From Natrinema pellirubrum DSM 15624 (GTDB taxonomy: Archaea; Halobacteriota; Halobacteria; Halobacteriales; Natrialbaceae), in the NCBI RefSeq assembly GCF_000230735.2, contig NC_019962.1, positions 2,976,001 through 3,040,000 of the forward strand: 64,000 nt of DNA, written 5' to 3'. Each line of letters starts with the position of its first letter. The stretch's first letter is position 1. The notes beneath the pieces were generated by a model, which saw only the letters and a list, made by a program, of their open reading frames with translations, made no database searches and was not told the DNA's origin. The translations under genes were made by a program, and so were the position numbers. Shown piece after piece: positions 16,605 through 25,512 of this stretch.

Positions 16605-17012
16605 ATGAATGATTGGATCGCCATCGGGGCGCTGGCACTCGTCGGGGTACTGATACCGCTCGGGATGATGTCGGTATCGTATCTCCTGCGACCCACCGTG
16701 CCCGAAACGAGCAAACGCGCCACCTACGAGAGTGGCGAGATTCCGACCGGCGGCACGCGCATCCGGTTCAACATTCAGTACTACATGGTTGCGCTTCTGT
16801 TCGTCGTCTTCGATATCGAGACCGTCCTGTTGTTCCCGTGGGCGGTTGCCTACCAGGATGCCCTCGCGTCGCCGGAGATCTCGCTCGTCCGCGCGCTCGG
16901 ACCGATGCTGCTGTTCGTCGGTATCCTGCTGGTCGGACTCGCGTGGGCGTGGCGCACAGGCGCAGTACAGTGGGCCCGGACGGCCGAACAACTGAAGGCT
17001 GACAGACAATGA
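16605..17012 (+). CDS. nuoA: NADH dehydrogenase-like complex subunit A
   Basis: 135-residue three-helix membrane subunit of the archaeal complex I-like respiratory enzyme (NuoA/NdhC/FpoA). The family core YESGEIPTGGTRIRFNIQYYMVALLFVVFDIE-type region is present (YESGE, RIRFNIQYY, FDIETVLLFPW), containing the conserved glutamates and the quinone-channel loop. I start at MNDWIAIGA (16605), where the first transmembrane helix begins; an in-frame ATG at 16569 adding 12 residues cannot be excluded. First gene of the operon; its stop overlaps the nuoB start. Confidence 0.93.
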   Translation: MNDWIAIGALALVGVLIPLGMMSVSYLLRPTVPETSKRATYESGEIPTGGTRIRFNIQYYMVALLFVVFDIETVLLFPWAVAYQDALASPEISLVRALGPMLLFVGILLVGLAWAWRTGAVQWARTAEQLKADRQ

Positions 17013-17716
17013 GCAGCGAACAACCACGCCAGTCGATCTACGACAGCACCGCACCGTCGACGGACACCCGCGACTCGCGGATCGGTGAGGGTGCCGACGA
17101 CCGCTTCAACTCCAAGCTTCGGGAGGCCTTCGGCTCCACGCCGTTTATCCTCACGAAGTTCGACAAGTTCATGAACTGGGTGCGGGGCAACTCCATGTTC
17201 ATGCTCCAGTTCGGGATCGCGTGTTGCAGCATCGAGATGATGCACACGTACGCGATCAAACACGACCTGGATCGCTTCGGAGCCGGTGTCCCCCGAGCCT
17301 CCCCCCGACAGGCCGACGTGATGATCGTCCCCGGGACGATCGTCTCGAAGTTCGGCCCCCGCATGAAGCGGGTCTACGACCAGATGCCCGAACCCAAGTT
17401 CGTCGTCGGCATGGGCTCGTGTACCATCTCCGGGGGTCCCTTCCAGGAGGGGTACAACGTCGTCAAGGGCGCCGAGGAGATCATCCCCATCGACATCCAC
17501 GTCCCCGGCTGCCCGCCCCGGCCGGAGGCGCTCGTCTACGGCATCGCGAAGCTCCAGGAACGGATCCGCAACGGCGAGTCCACGCCCGTCGTGGTCAAGC
17601 CCTACGAACTCGAGGAGTTCGGCGACCTGCCACAGGACGAACTCGTCCAGAAACTCGCCGACGACATCGACGAGGAGGATCTAGTCATGCGATACAACTG
17701 GGCTGATTCGCCATGA
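17009..17716 (+). CDS. nuoB: NADH dehydrogenase-like complex subunit B
   Basis: 235-residue peripheral subunit carrying the N2 [4Fe-4S] cluster next to the quinone site. Cluster cysteines are visible in [21 protein letters not shown] and [11 protein letters not shown]. The N-terminal about 35 residues and the C-terminal about 40 are haloarchaeal extensions relative to bacterial NuoB. Start and stop each overlap neighbouring genes by 4 bp (ATGA), which points to translational coupling within the operon. Confidence 0.96.
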   Translation: MSSEQPRQSIYDSTAPSTDTRDSRIGEGADDRFNSKLREAFGSTPFILTKFDKFMNWVRGNSMFMLQFGIACCSIEMMHTYAIKHDLDRFGAGVPRASPRQADVMIVPGTIVSKFGPRMKRVYDQMPEPKFVVGMGSCTISGGPFQEGYNVVKGAEEIIPIDIHVPGCPPRPEALVYGIAKLQERIRNGESTPVVVKPYELEEFGDLPQDELVQKLADDIDEEDLVMRYNWADSP

Positions 17717-19368
17717 GTACGGGACTCGAGCGCGACCCGGCGATCGAGGTATCGGAGGGCGATCTCGAGGCACTGATCGGCGACCGCGCGCTCGCGCGCG
17801 ACGATCATCTGAATGCGCCGGGGTTCGTCGTCCGGCCGGACGACGTCCAATCGGTCCTCTCGGACCTGCGTGACAAGGCCGGCTTCGACCACCTCGCGAA
17901 CCTCACGGCCCAGCAGTACGCCGACCGGTACGAGTCGATCTACCACCTCCGGAAGTACGCCGACCCGACCCAGGAGGTGTCGGTCGTCGTCCCGACGACG
18001 ACCGACGACCCGGTCAGCCAGAGCGCCGAGCCGGTCTTTCGGACCGCCGACTGGCACGAGCGGGAGGCCTTCGACCTCGTCGGGATCGACTACGAGGGCC
18101 ACCCTGATCCGCGACGGATCCTCCTGCCCGAGACCTGGCAGGGCCATCCGCTCTCCGAGGACTACAACCAGGAGAAGCCGCAGTTGGTGACCCTGAGCGA
18201 ACACGCCAACCCGGTCCAGCCGGACCACCACGACGACGAGTCGGACACGATGTTTCTCAACATCGGTCCCCACCACCCGGCGACCCACGGGGTCCTCCAC
18301 ATCGAGACGGTTCTGGACGGCGAGACGGTCGTCGACGTCGACCCCGACATCGGCTACCTGCACCGCTGTGAGGAACAGATGTGCCAGCAGGGGACCTACC
18401 GGCACCAGATCATGCCCTACCCCGACCGCTGGGACTACGTCTCGGCCGGCCTCCTCAACGAGTGGGCCTACGCGCGTACGGCCGAAGACCTCGCGGACAT
18501 CGAGGTCCCCGAGTACGCACAGGTCATCCGGACGATGGGCGCGGAGCTGTGCCGGATCGCCTCCCACATGCTCGCGCTCGCGACCTTCGCGCTCGACGTC
18601 TACGGCGACTTCACCGCCATCTTCCAGTACGGGATGCGCGACCGCGAGGTCGTCCAGGACATCCTCGAGGACCTGACCGGCCAGCGGCTCATGTTCAACT
18701 ACTTCCGGTTGGGCGGAGTCGCCTGGGACCTGCCCGAACCCCGCGAGGAGTTCATCGAAAAGACCCGTGACTTCCTCGACGGGCTGCCCGCGAAGGTCGA
18801 CGAGTACCACGACCTGCTGACCGGCAACGAGATCTTCCAGGTCCGTACCCACGACACCGGCATCTTGGAGCCCGAAGTGGCCAAACAGTACGGCTGTACC
18901 GGCCCCGTCGCCCGCGGCTCCGGCATCGACTACGACCTCCGCCGCGACGACCCCTACGGCTACTACGACAACCTCGAGTGGGATGTCGTCACCGAGGACG
19001 GCTGTGACAACTACAGCCGCGTTCTCGTGCGCATGCAAGAGGTCGAGGAATCCGCGAAGATCATCGAACAGTGTCTCGACCTGCTCGAGGACTGGCCGGA
19101 GGACGAACGCACCGTCCAGAGTAACGTGCCACGGACGCTGAAGCCGGACGCGGACACGGAAATCTATCGCAGCGTCGAGGGCGCGAAGGGCGAACTCGGG
19201 ATCTACATCCGTTCGGACGGCACCGACAAGCCGGGCCGGTTCAAGATCCGGAGTCCGTGCTTCCACAACCTCTCGGCACTACCCGAGATGGCCGAAGGCG
19301 AGTACATCCCGGACCTGATCGCGTCGCTTGGCAGCCTCGACATCGTTCTCGGGGAGGTGGATCGCTAG
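17713..19368 (+). CDS. nuoCD: fused NADH dehydrogenase-like subunit C/D
   Basis: 551-residue natural fusion of NuoC and NuoD, forming the hydrogenase-like part of the connecting module with the quinone-reduction pocket. Residues 1-165 are the NuoC domain, with the family motif around [27 protein letters not shown]. NuoD begins at about residue 178 with [17 protein letters not shown], followed by [18 protein letters not shown] and late [14 protein letters not shown]. The same C-D fusion is common in haloarchaea and some bacteria. It starts within the nuoB stop and ends 1 bp before the nuoH ATG. Confidence 0.95.
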   Translation: MSTGLERDPAIEVSEGDLEALIGDRALARDDHLNAPGFVVRPDDVQSVLSDLRDKAGFDHLANLTAQQYADRYESIYHLRKYADPTQEVSVVVPTTTDDPVSQSAEPVFRTADWHEREAFDLVGIDYEGHPDPRRILLPETWQGHPLSEDYNQEKPQLVTLSEHANPVQPDHHDDESDTMFLNIGPHHPATHGVLHIETVLDGETVVDVDPDIGYLHRCEEQMCQQGTYRHQIMPYPDRWDYVSAGLLNEWAYARTAEDLADIEVPEYAQVIRTMGAELCRIASHMLALATFALDVYGDFTAIFQYGMRDREVVQDILEDLTGQRLMFNYFRLGGVAWDLPEPREEFIEKTRDFLDGLPAKVDEYHDLLTGNEIFQVRTHDTGILEPEVAKQYGCTGPVARGSGIDYDLRRDDPYGYYDNLEWDVVTEDGCDNYSRVLVRMQEVEESAKIIEQCLDLLEDWPEDERTVQSNVPRTLKPDADTEIYRSVEGAKGELGIYIRSDGTDKPGRFKIRSPCFHNLSALPEMAEGEYIPDLIASLGSLDIVLGEVDR

Positions 19369-19369
19369 T

Positions 19370-20467
19370 ATGCCCGGCGCACAGACAGCGACTGCGACGC
19401 CGGCGCTGCCGCTACAGGACACGGTCTTGCTCCCCGAACGGATCGGCGAGCTGACCGGCCTCGACGGATTCGGGCTCGGCGGCGAGTTGCTCGCGACCTT
19501 CCTCGCGGCCTTCCTCATCGGGAACCTGATGCTGGCGATGACCGGCGTCGCGGGGCCGTGGGCGAAGAGAAAGATCACCGCGGCATTCACGGACCGGATC
19601 GCCGTCAACCGGCTCGGGCCGGCCGGCCTCTTCATCATCATCGCGGACGCCGTCCGGCTCCTGTCGAAGGAACTGGTCATCCCGGAGAACGCCGACCGGC
19701 CGGCCTACGACCTCGCGCCGATCGTCGTCGCGTCGTCGGCGCTGCTTGGCTTCGCCGTGATCCCGATGGGCAACGGGATCCACCTCGCGGACCCTGAAGT
19801 CGGACTGGCGTACGTCTTCGCCGTCTCGGGGATCGCGAGTCTGGGTCTGGTGATGGCCGGCTACGCCTCGGCGAACAAGTACTCGATGCTCGGCGGCCTC
19901 CGCGCGGTGGCACAGAACGTCGCCTACGAGATCCCGCTGGTCATCACCGGGATGTCGGTCGTGATCTTTTCGGGGTCGCTGCAGATGGGGACGATCGTCG
20001 CCGAACAACACCAGACGCTCGTGACGATCGCCGGGATCGACATCCCGTCGTGGTACGCGCTGATCAACCCCTTCGCGTTCGTCCTCTTTCTGGTGGCGAA
20101 CTTCGCGGAGGTCGGTCGCAACCCCTTCGACACGCCGGAGGCACCGACCGAGATCGTCGCCGGCTACCAGACCGAGTACTCCTCGGTCTACTTCGTGTTG
20201 ATCTACCTCGGGGAGTTCCTCCACATCTTCCTCGGCGGGGCGATCATCGCGACGATCTTCCTCGGCGGCCCGGCCGGCCCCGTCCTGCCGGGCATCGTCT
20301 GGTTCATCATCAAGATCTGGGCGGTGTTCTTCGCGACCCAGTGGCTGCGCTCGGCGGTGCCACGGGTTCGAATCGACCAACTGATCGAGATCGGCTGGAA
20401 GGGCCTGCTCGTGTTGGCCTTCGCCAATCTCGTCTTGACCGCAGTGATCGTGGGGCTGATAGCATGA
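19370..20467 (+). CDS. nuoH: NADH dehydrogenase-like complex subunit H
   Basis: 365-residue membrane subunit with about eight helices that joins the peripheral and membrane arms and forms part of the quinone channel. Family markers are RLGPAGLFIIIADAVRLLSKE, AEVGRNPFDTPEAPTEIVAGYQTEYS, and FFATQWLRSAVPRVRIDQL. Translation starts at ATG 19370, 1 bp after the nuoCD stop (TAGTATG); the open frame extends upstream into nuoCD but lacks conservation. It ends with a 4-bp overlap onto nuoI. Confidence 0.96.
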   Translation: MPGAQTATATPALPLQDTVLLPERIGELTGLDGFGLGGELLATFLAAFLIGNLMLAMTGVAGPWAKRKITAAFTDRIAVNRLGPAGLFIIIADAVRLLSKELVIPENADRPAYDLAPIVVASSALLGFAVIPMGNGIHLADPEVGLAYVFAVSGIASLGLVMAGYASANKYSMLGGLRAVAQNVAYEIPLVITGMSVVIFSGSLQMGTIVAEQHQTLVTIAGIDIPSWYALINPFAFVLFLVANFAEVGRNPFDTPEAPTEIVAGYQTEYSSVYFVLIYLGEFLHIFLGGAIIATIFLGGPAGPVLPGIVWFIIKIWAVFFATQWLRSAVPRVRIDQLIEIGWKGLLVLAFANLVLTAVIVGLIA

Positions 20468-20925
20468 TCGGGATACTCAAATCGATGGCAACGACGATGA
20501 AACACGCACTGGACGGCTCCACCTTCACGGTGGAGTACCCGGAGACCGCACCGGACGTCTCGCCGCGCTTTCGCGGCGTCCACAAGTTCAGTCAGGAGCG
20601 GTGTATCTGGTGTCGCCAGTGTGAGAACGTCTGTCCGAACGATACGATTCAGATCGTGACGAACGATCAGCGACAGGGCGAACAGTACAACCTCCATATC
20701 GGACAGTGTATCTACTGTCGGCTCTGTGAGGAAGTCTGCCCCGTCGACGCCATCCTCCTGACGGAGAACTTCGAGTTCACCGCGGACACGAAACACGACT
20801 TCGTCTACAACAAAGAGCAGTTGAAGGCCGTCCCGTGGTACAAGGACATCGACCCGCTCGCCTCCCGCGAACCCGATCGCGGCGCGTGGGTCGGTGAAGG
20901 CGAGGGGGAGGTCGACTACCAGTAA
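20464..20925 (+). CDS. nuoI: NADH dehydrogenase-like complex subunit I
   Basis: 153-residue 8Fe ferredoxin-type subunit carrying clusters N6a and N6b. The two CxxCxxCxxxCP motifs are CIWCRQCENVCP and CIYCRLCEEVCP. With no NuoE, F or G in the operon, electrons presumably enter through an external donor (ferredoxin or another carrier) to this subunit, as in archaeal Fpo-like complexes. ATG 20464 overlaps the nuoH stop. A 41-bp gap separates it from nuoJ1. Confidence 0.96.
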   Translation: MIGILKSMATTMKHALDGSTFTVEYPETAPDVSPRFRGVHKFSQERCIWCRQCENVCPNDTIQIVTNDQRQGEQYNLHIGQCIYCRLCEEVCPVDAILLTENFEFTADTKHDFVYNKEQLKAVPWYKDIDPLASREPDRGAWVGEGEGEVDYQ

Positions 20926-20966
20926 CGGGTCCGCCCGTCCCGTAAACGGGCACTATCAACACAACC

Positions 20967-21239
20967 ATGAACTACGAGCTGATCGCGTTCGCGCTGTTTG
21001 CCGGGGTGACGCTGGCCAGCGCGGTGGGTGTCGTGCTCATGCAGGACCCGTGGCATTCGGCGCTCCTGCTGGGCGTGGCGCTGCTCAGCGTGGCGGTCCA
21101 CTACGTGATGCTGGCGGCCGAGTTCGTCGCCATGATGCAGGTCCTCGTCTACGTCGGCGGGGTCCTCGTCCTCATCACGTTCGCCGTCATGCTGACCCAG
21201 CGCGACGACGCCGAGACGGACGAGGTGGTACAGGCATGA
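20967..21239 (+). CDS. nuoJ1: NADH dehydrogenase-like subunit J, N-terminal half
   Basis: 90 residues with three hydrophobic helices matching the N-terminal half of NuoJ, including HSALLLGVALLSVAVHYVML and FVAMMQVLVYVGGVLVLITFAVML with the pi-bulge glycine region of TM3. Bacterial NuoJ is one protein of about 180-200 residues; here it is divided over two overlapping genes, an arrangement known in haloarchaea and methanogen fpo operons. Stop overlaps the nuoJ2 start (ATGA at 21236-21239). Confidence 0.92.
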   Translation: MNYELIAFALFAGVTLASAVGVVLMQDPWHSALLLGVALLSVAVHYVMLAAEFVAMMQVLVYVGGVLVLITFAVMLTQRDDAETDEVVQA

Positions 21240-21631
21240 CGACCGGCCCGAAACTCCGACTCGGAAAGACGCTGGTCCCGGGGCTACTCGCCGTCGGACT
21301 GTTCGCCGTGATGGCGTTGATTACACTCAACGCCTCGTTCGGCGGCATGGAAGGGTTCCCCGAGGGAATCTCGGTCACAGCCGAACTCGGCTACGCACTC
21401 TTTGGCTACGACGAACTGCAAACGGTCGGCGGCACCGAACCGTTCCTCGCCGCCGTCTTGCTCGTCGCCGTCGCGCTCGATGCCGCGCTCGACGCCTCGC
21501 TCGTCCTCGCGAAACGCGAAGAGGACGGCGAACCCGTCGCCGCGCTCTCGAGTACGGACGAGTCCTCGAGCGAGACGCCGGAGCCGGCCGTCGCCGATGG
21601 TGGCACGGAGACCGGAGGTGAGGATCGATGA
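21236..21631 (+). CDS. nuoJ2: NADH dehydrogenase-like subunit J, C-terminal half
   Basis: 131 residues with two hydrophobic segments corresponding to the last two helices of NuoJ (LGKTLVPGLLAVGLFAVMAL and AELGYALFGYDELQ...FLAAVLLVAVALDAA), followed by an acidic tail of about 35 residues. Starts within the nuoJ1 stop and ends within the nuoK start, both 4-bp overlaps. On its own it would hardly be recognised; the identity comes from its place and helix pattern. Confidence 0.85.
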   Translation: MTTGPKLRLGKTLVPGLLAVGLFAVMALITLNASFGGMEGFPEGISVTAELGYALFGYDELQTVGGTEPFLAAVLLVAVALDAALDASLVLAKREEDGEPVAALSSTDESSSETPEPAVADGGTETGGEDR

Positions 21632-21933
21632 CCGTCGATGTACAGTACTACGTCCTGCTGTCGATGGCGGTGTTCTGTATCGGTCTCTTCGGCGTCCTGA
21701 CGCGTCGTAACGCACTGTTGTTCCTGATGTCCGTCGAGTTGATGCTGAACGCGGCCAACATCAACCTGATCGCGTTCGCGTTCTATCACGGCAACCTCAC
21801 TGGCCAGCTATTCGCGCTGTTTACGATGGCGCTGGCCGCTGCCGAGGTGGCCGTCGGACTCGGGATCATCCTGGTGTTGTACCGCAACTTCCGTGACGTC
21901 GACGTCACGGTACCGACGACGATGAGGTGGTAA
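21628..21933 (+). CDS. nuoK: NADH dehydrogenase-like complex subunit K
   Basis: 101-residue three-helix subunit of the proton-pumping arm. The conserved transmembrane glutamates are visible in LFLMSVELMLNAANINLIAF and AAAEVAVGLGIILVLYRN. Normal family length. Starts in the nuoJ2 stop; one base separates it from nuoL. Confidence 0.95.
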   Translation: MTVDVQYYVLLSMAVFCIGLFGVLTRRNALLFLMSVELMLNAANINLIAFAFYHGNLTGQLFALFTMALAAAEVAVGLGIILVLYRNFRDVDVTVPTTMRW

Positions 21934-21934
21934 G

Positions 21935-23992
21935 ATGGCAGCAACAGCAACAGGACCGTTCGGATTCGCACCGGCGATCGCAGTGTTCCCGCTCGTGGCG
22001 TTCGTGGTCACGCTGCTCTTCGGCAGGCACCTGCCGAAGAAGGGCGCGCTGCCAGGCATCATCGCGACGGCGGGCTCGCTCGTCGTCTCGCTGGTAATGG
22101 CCGCGGCCGTCGCGGGCGGCGGCGAACATCATACGGAACTGTACGAGTGGACGGCCGGCGCAGCGGCGAGCGAAACCGGCGCGGAGACGATCGCCTTTAC
22201 GTTCGGGATCCTGATCGATCCGCTCTCGGCGCTGATGCTGGTGATCGTCTCGCTGGTCGCCCTGCTCGTCCACGTCTTCAGCCTCGGCTACATGAACGCC
22301 GAAGGGGAGACCGGGCTGCGGCGGTACTACGCCGAACTCGGGCTCTTTACCTTCAGCATGCTCGCGTTCGTCTTCGCGGACAACCTGCTGATGGCGTTCA
22401 TGTTCTTCGAACTCGTCGGTCTCTGTTCATACCTGCTGATCGGGTTCTGGTTCCGCACGGAATCGGCCCCCTCGGCCGCGAAGAAGGCCTTTTTGGTCAC
22501 CCGCTTCGGTGACTACTTCTTCCTGATCGGGGTCGTCGCCATCGCGGCGACGTTCGGCACGGTCGGCTTCGCCGGCGAGGGGTCGTTCGTCACGGCCGCC
22601 GAGACGGCGATCGAGGACGGCGCGACGCTGTTCGGCTTCGACGCCCAGACCTGGGTGACGATCACCGGACTGCTCGTGCTGGGCGGCGTGCTGGGCAAGT
22701 CCGCGCAGTTCCCCTTCCACACCTGGCTGCCCGACGCCATGGAGGGTCCGACCACCGTCTCCGCGCTCATTCACGCGGCGACGATGGTCGCGGCCGGGGT
22801 CTACCTGGTCGCCCGGATGTTCGGCTACTACGCGCTCTCGCCGACCGCGCTGTCGATCATCGCCTTCGTCGGCGGCTTCACCGCGCTGTTCGCGGCGACG
22901 ATGGCCGTCGTCAAGGACGACGTCAAGCAGGTGCTTGCCTACTCGACGATCAGCCAGTACGGCTACATGATGCTCGGGCTGGGCGTCGGCGGCTACGTCG
23001 CCGGGGTCTTCCACCTGATGAACCACGCCTTCTTCAAGGCGCTCCTGTTCCTCGGTGCCGGCGCGGTCATCATTCTGATGCACCACGAACAGGACATGTG
23101 GGAGATGGGCGGCCTGAAGGACAAGGCACCCGTCGTCTACTACACGTTCCTCGCCGGCGCGCTCGCGCTCGCGGGGATCGTCCCGTTCTCCGGTTTCTGG
23201 TCGAAAGACGAGGTGTTGTTCGACGCGCTGGCCGTCGGCCTCTCCGAACCAGTCATCCTCGCGGCCTACGCGATGGGACTGGTGGCCGTATTCTTCACCG
23301 GCTTCTACACGTTCCGGATGGTCTTCCTGACCTTCCACGGCGAACCCCGGTCCGACACCGCCGAGGACCCCCACCCGGTTGGGTGGGCGGTCAAGGTCCC
23401 CCTGCTCGCGCTCGGGACCCTCGCCGCCGTCGCTGGCCTCGTGAACATGGCCCCGATCGCGAAGCTCGCGGGGGTCGACATTACGTTCCTCGAGTTCTGG
23501 CTCGACGGCGAGTACGGCTACGTCGAGGGGCTGACCTACCACCACTACCACGAGACGGTCGCCGAGATGGCCTTCGAAGAGGCCTACATCGGCTCCGAGA
23601 CGACGACGATGCTGCTGAGCGCCGGGCTCTCGCTCGGGCTTGCACTCGCCGGCGCGTTCACGGCACACACGCTGTACAACGTGCCCGACCCGGACCGTCA
23701 CACGACGAAACTCGGCGGCGCGTACCGCGTCCTGAAAAGCAACTACTACCAGGACGAGTATCAGGTCTGGCTCGCCGAAGGCTTCACCCTGCCGCTGGCA
23801 CGGGCAGCCGACCGGTTCGACCAGACCGTCATCGACGGCGTGGTCAACGGCACCTCACAGATCAGCCTGTTCGGCAGCAACTGGGTGAAACGGATCCAGA
23901 CGGGTATCGTGACTAACTACGCGGCGCTGTTGGTGGGCGGGTTCATCGCCTTACTGCTCGTCCTCGGCTATCTCGGAGGGTGGTTCGCATGA
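21935..23992 (+). CDS. nuoL: NADH dehydrogenase-like complex subunit L
   Basis: 685-residue antiporter-like subunit at the distal end of the membrane arm. The proton-channel residues of the Mrp/NuoL family are present: the glutamate in FELVGLCSYLLIGFW, the lysine and histidine in GKSAQFPFHTWLPDAMEGPTTVSALIHAATMV, and a later VKDDVKQVLAYSTISQYGYM. The C-terminal part beyond about residue 520 carries the lateral helix region. Ends in a 4-bp overlap with nuoM. Confidence 0.96.
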   Translation: MAATATGPFGFAPAIAVFPLVAFVVTLLFGRHLPKKGALPGIIATAGSLVVSLVMAAAVAGGGEHHTELYEWTAGAAASETGAETIAFTFGILIDPLSALMLVIVSLVALLVHVFSLGYMNAEGETGLRRYYAELGLFTFSMLAFVFADNLLMAFMFFELVGLCSYLLIGFWFRTESAPSAAKKAFLVTRFGDYFFLIGVVAIAATFGTVGFAGEGSFVTAAETAIEDGATLFGFDAQTWVTITGLLVLGGVLGKSAQFPFHTWLPDAMEGPTTVSALIHAATMVAAGVYLVARMFGYYALSPTALSIIAFVGGFTALFAATMAVVKDDVKQVLAYSTISQYGYMMLGLGVGGYVAGVFHLMNHAFFKALLFLGAGAVIILMHHEQDMWEMGGLKDKAPVVYYTFLAGALALAGIVPFSGFWSKDEVLFDALAVGLSEPVILAAYAMGLVAVFFTGFYTFRMVFLTFHGEPRSDTAEDPHPVGWAVKVPLLALGTLAAVAGLVNMAPIAKLAGVDITFLEFWLDGEYGYVEGLTYHHYHETVAEMAFEEAYIGSETTTMLLSAGLSLGLALAGAFTAHTLYNVPDPDRHTTKLGGAYRVLKSNYYQDEYQVWLAEGFTLPLARAADRFDQTVIDGVVNGTSQISLFGSNWVKRIQTGIVTNYAALLVGGFIALLLVLGYLGGWFA

Positions 23993-25512
23993 TGATCGAA
24001 GCACTGATCGCGGTCGCACTGATCGGCGCGCTCGTCACGTTCGTCGCGCCGAATCGCATCGCCGGCAAGCTGGCCTTCGCGATCAGCCTCGTGCCGGCGG
24101 CCCTATCGCTGTGGCTGTTCGGGGCCTTCGACGGTAGCGGGAACGCCCTCCGGGGCGGCGAACTCGCGTTCGAATCACAGGCAGCCTGGCTCGAGATCGG
24201 CGACTACTCGATTTCGTGGTTCGTCGGCCTCGACGGGATCAGCCTGCCGCTCGTGGTCCTGACGACGATCCTCTGTACGCTCGCGATCGTCAGCTCGTGG
24301 ACCCCGATCGACGAACGCCAGTCGCAGTTCTACGGACTGATCCTCTTTATCGAGGCGATGCTGATCGGCGTCTTCTCGGCGCTTGACTTCTTCCTCTGGT
24401 TCGTCTTCTGGGAGGCGGTCCTGATCCCGATGTACCTGCTGATCGGGATCTGGGGCGGCCCGCGCCGGAAGTACGCCGCGATCAAGTTCTTCGTCTACAC
24501 GAACGTGGCGTCGCTGGTCATGTTCGGCTCCTTCGTCGCCTTAGTCTTCGGACTGGGCGACGTGACCTCCTTCGCACTGCCGGAGGTCGCGACCGCGATG
24601 CTCGAGGGCGGCCCCGACGGTCTGTTCGGACTCGAGGGGACGACGCTTGCTTCGGTCGTCTTCATCGGGCTGTTCCTCGGCTTCGCGGTGAAGGTACCGA
24701 TCGTGCCGTTCCACACGTGGCTGCCCGACGCCCACGTGGAAGCCCCGACCCCAGCCTCGATCCTGCTGGCCGGTGTCCTACTGAAGATGGGGACCTACGC
24801 ACTGCTGCGGTTCAACTTCACGATGTTCCCCGACCAGGTCGAGACCTACGCGGTGCCGATCGCGGCGATCGCCGTCATCAGCGTTATCTACGGCGCGATG
24901 CTGGCGCTTGCCCAGACCGACCTGAAACGGATCGTCGCCTACTCGTCGGTCTCGTCGATGGGCTACGTCATCCTCGGGCTGGTCGCGTACACGCAGTTCG
25001 GGGTCGGCGGTGCGACCTTCCAGATGATCTCCCACGGGCTGATCTCCGGACTGATGTTCATGGCCGTCGGGGTCATCTACAACGCGACCCACACGCGGAT
25101 GGTCACCGACATGTCCGGGCTGGCAGACCGGATGCCGATCGCGGTCGGCGTGCTGATCGCCGGTGCGTTCGGCTACATGGGACTCCCGCTGATGAGCGGC
25201 TTCGCCGCCGAGTACTTCATCTTCTTCGGCTCCTTCGGCTCCGAACTGCTGTCGTACTCGGCGCTGTTTACCTCGCTGGCGATGTTCGGCATCGTCATCG
25301 TCGCGGGCTATCTCCTGTTTGCGCTCCAGCGGACCGTCTTCGGCCCGTATCGACTCGAAACTGACTACGAGGTCGGCCGCGCCCCGGTTCACGACGTCGC
25401 GTCGCTGCTCGTGTTGCTCGGACTCGTCGTCCTGCTTGGCGTGGCCCCCGACCTGATCTTCGACATGATAACCGACGCAATCGATCCGATCGTCCAGGGA
25501 GGTGACCTCTGA
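23989..25512 (+). CDS. nuoM: NADH dehydrogenase-like complex subunit M
   Basis: 507-residue antiporter-like proton-pumping subunit with about 14 helices. Markers are FWEAVLIPMYLLIGIWGG (conserved Glu), KVPIVPFHTWLPDAHVEAPTP (Lys, His) and LKRIVAYSSVSSMGYVILG. Two adjacent ATG codons (23989 and 23992); I choose the first, which overlaps the nuoL stop. Ends sharing one base with the nuoN ATG. Confidence 0.96.
   Translation: MMIEALIAVALIGALVTFVAPNRIAGKLAFAISLVPAALSLWLFGAFDGSGNALRGGELAFESQAAWLEIGDYSISWFVGLDGISLPLVVLTTILCTLAIVSSWTPIDERQSQFYGLILFIEAMLIGVFSALDFFLWFVFWEAVLIPMYLLIGIWGGPRRKYAAIKFFVYTNVASLVMFGSFVALVFGLGDVTSFALPEVATAMLEGGPDGLFGLEGTTLASVVFIGLFLGFAVKVPIVPFHTWLPDAHVEAPTPASILLAGVLLKMGTYALLRFNFTMFPDQVETYAVPIAAIAVISVIYGAMLALAQTDLKRIVAYSSVSSMGYVILGLVAYTQFGVGGATFQMISHGLISGLMFMAVGVIYNATHTRMVTDMSGLADRMPIAVGVLIAGAFGYMGLPLMSGFAAEYFIFFGSFGSELLSYSALFTSLAMFGIVIVAGYLLFALQRTVFGPYRLETDYEVGRAPVHDVASLLVLLGLVVLLGVAPDLIFDMITDAIDPIVQGGDL

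Noticed and set aside
17602..19266. 554-codon minus-strand frame inside nuoCD
   Set aside because: Antisense of a strongly conserved gene, no recognisable domain.
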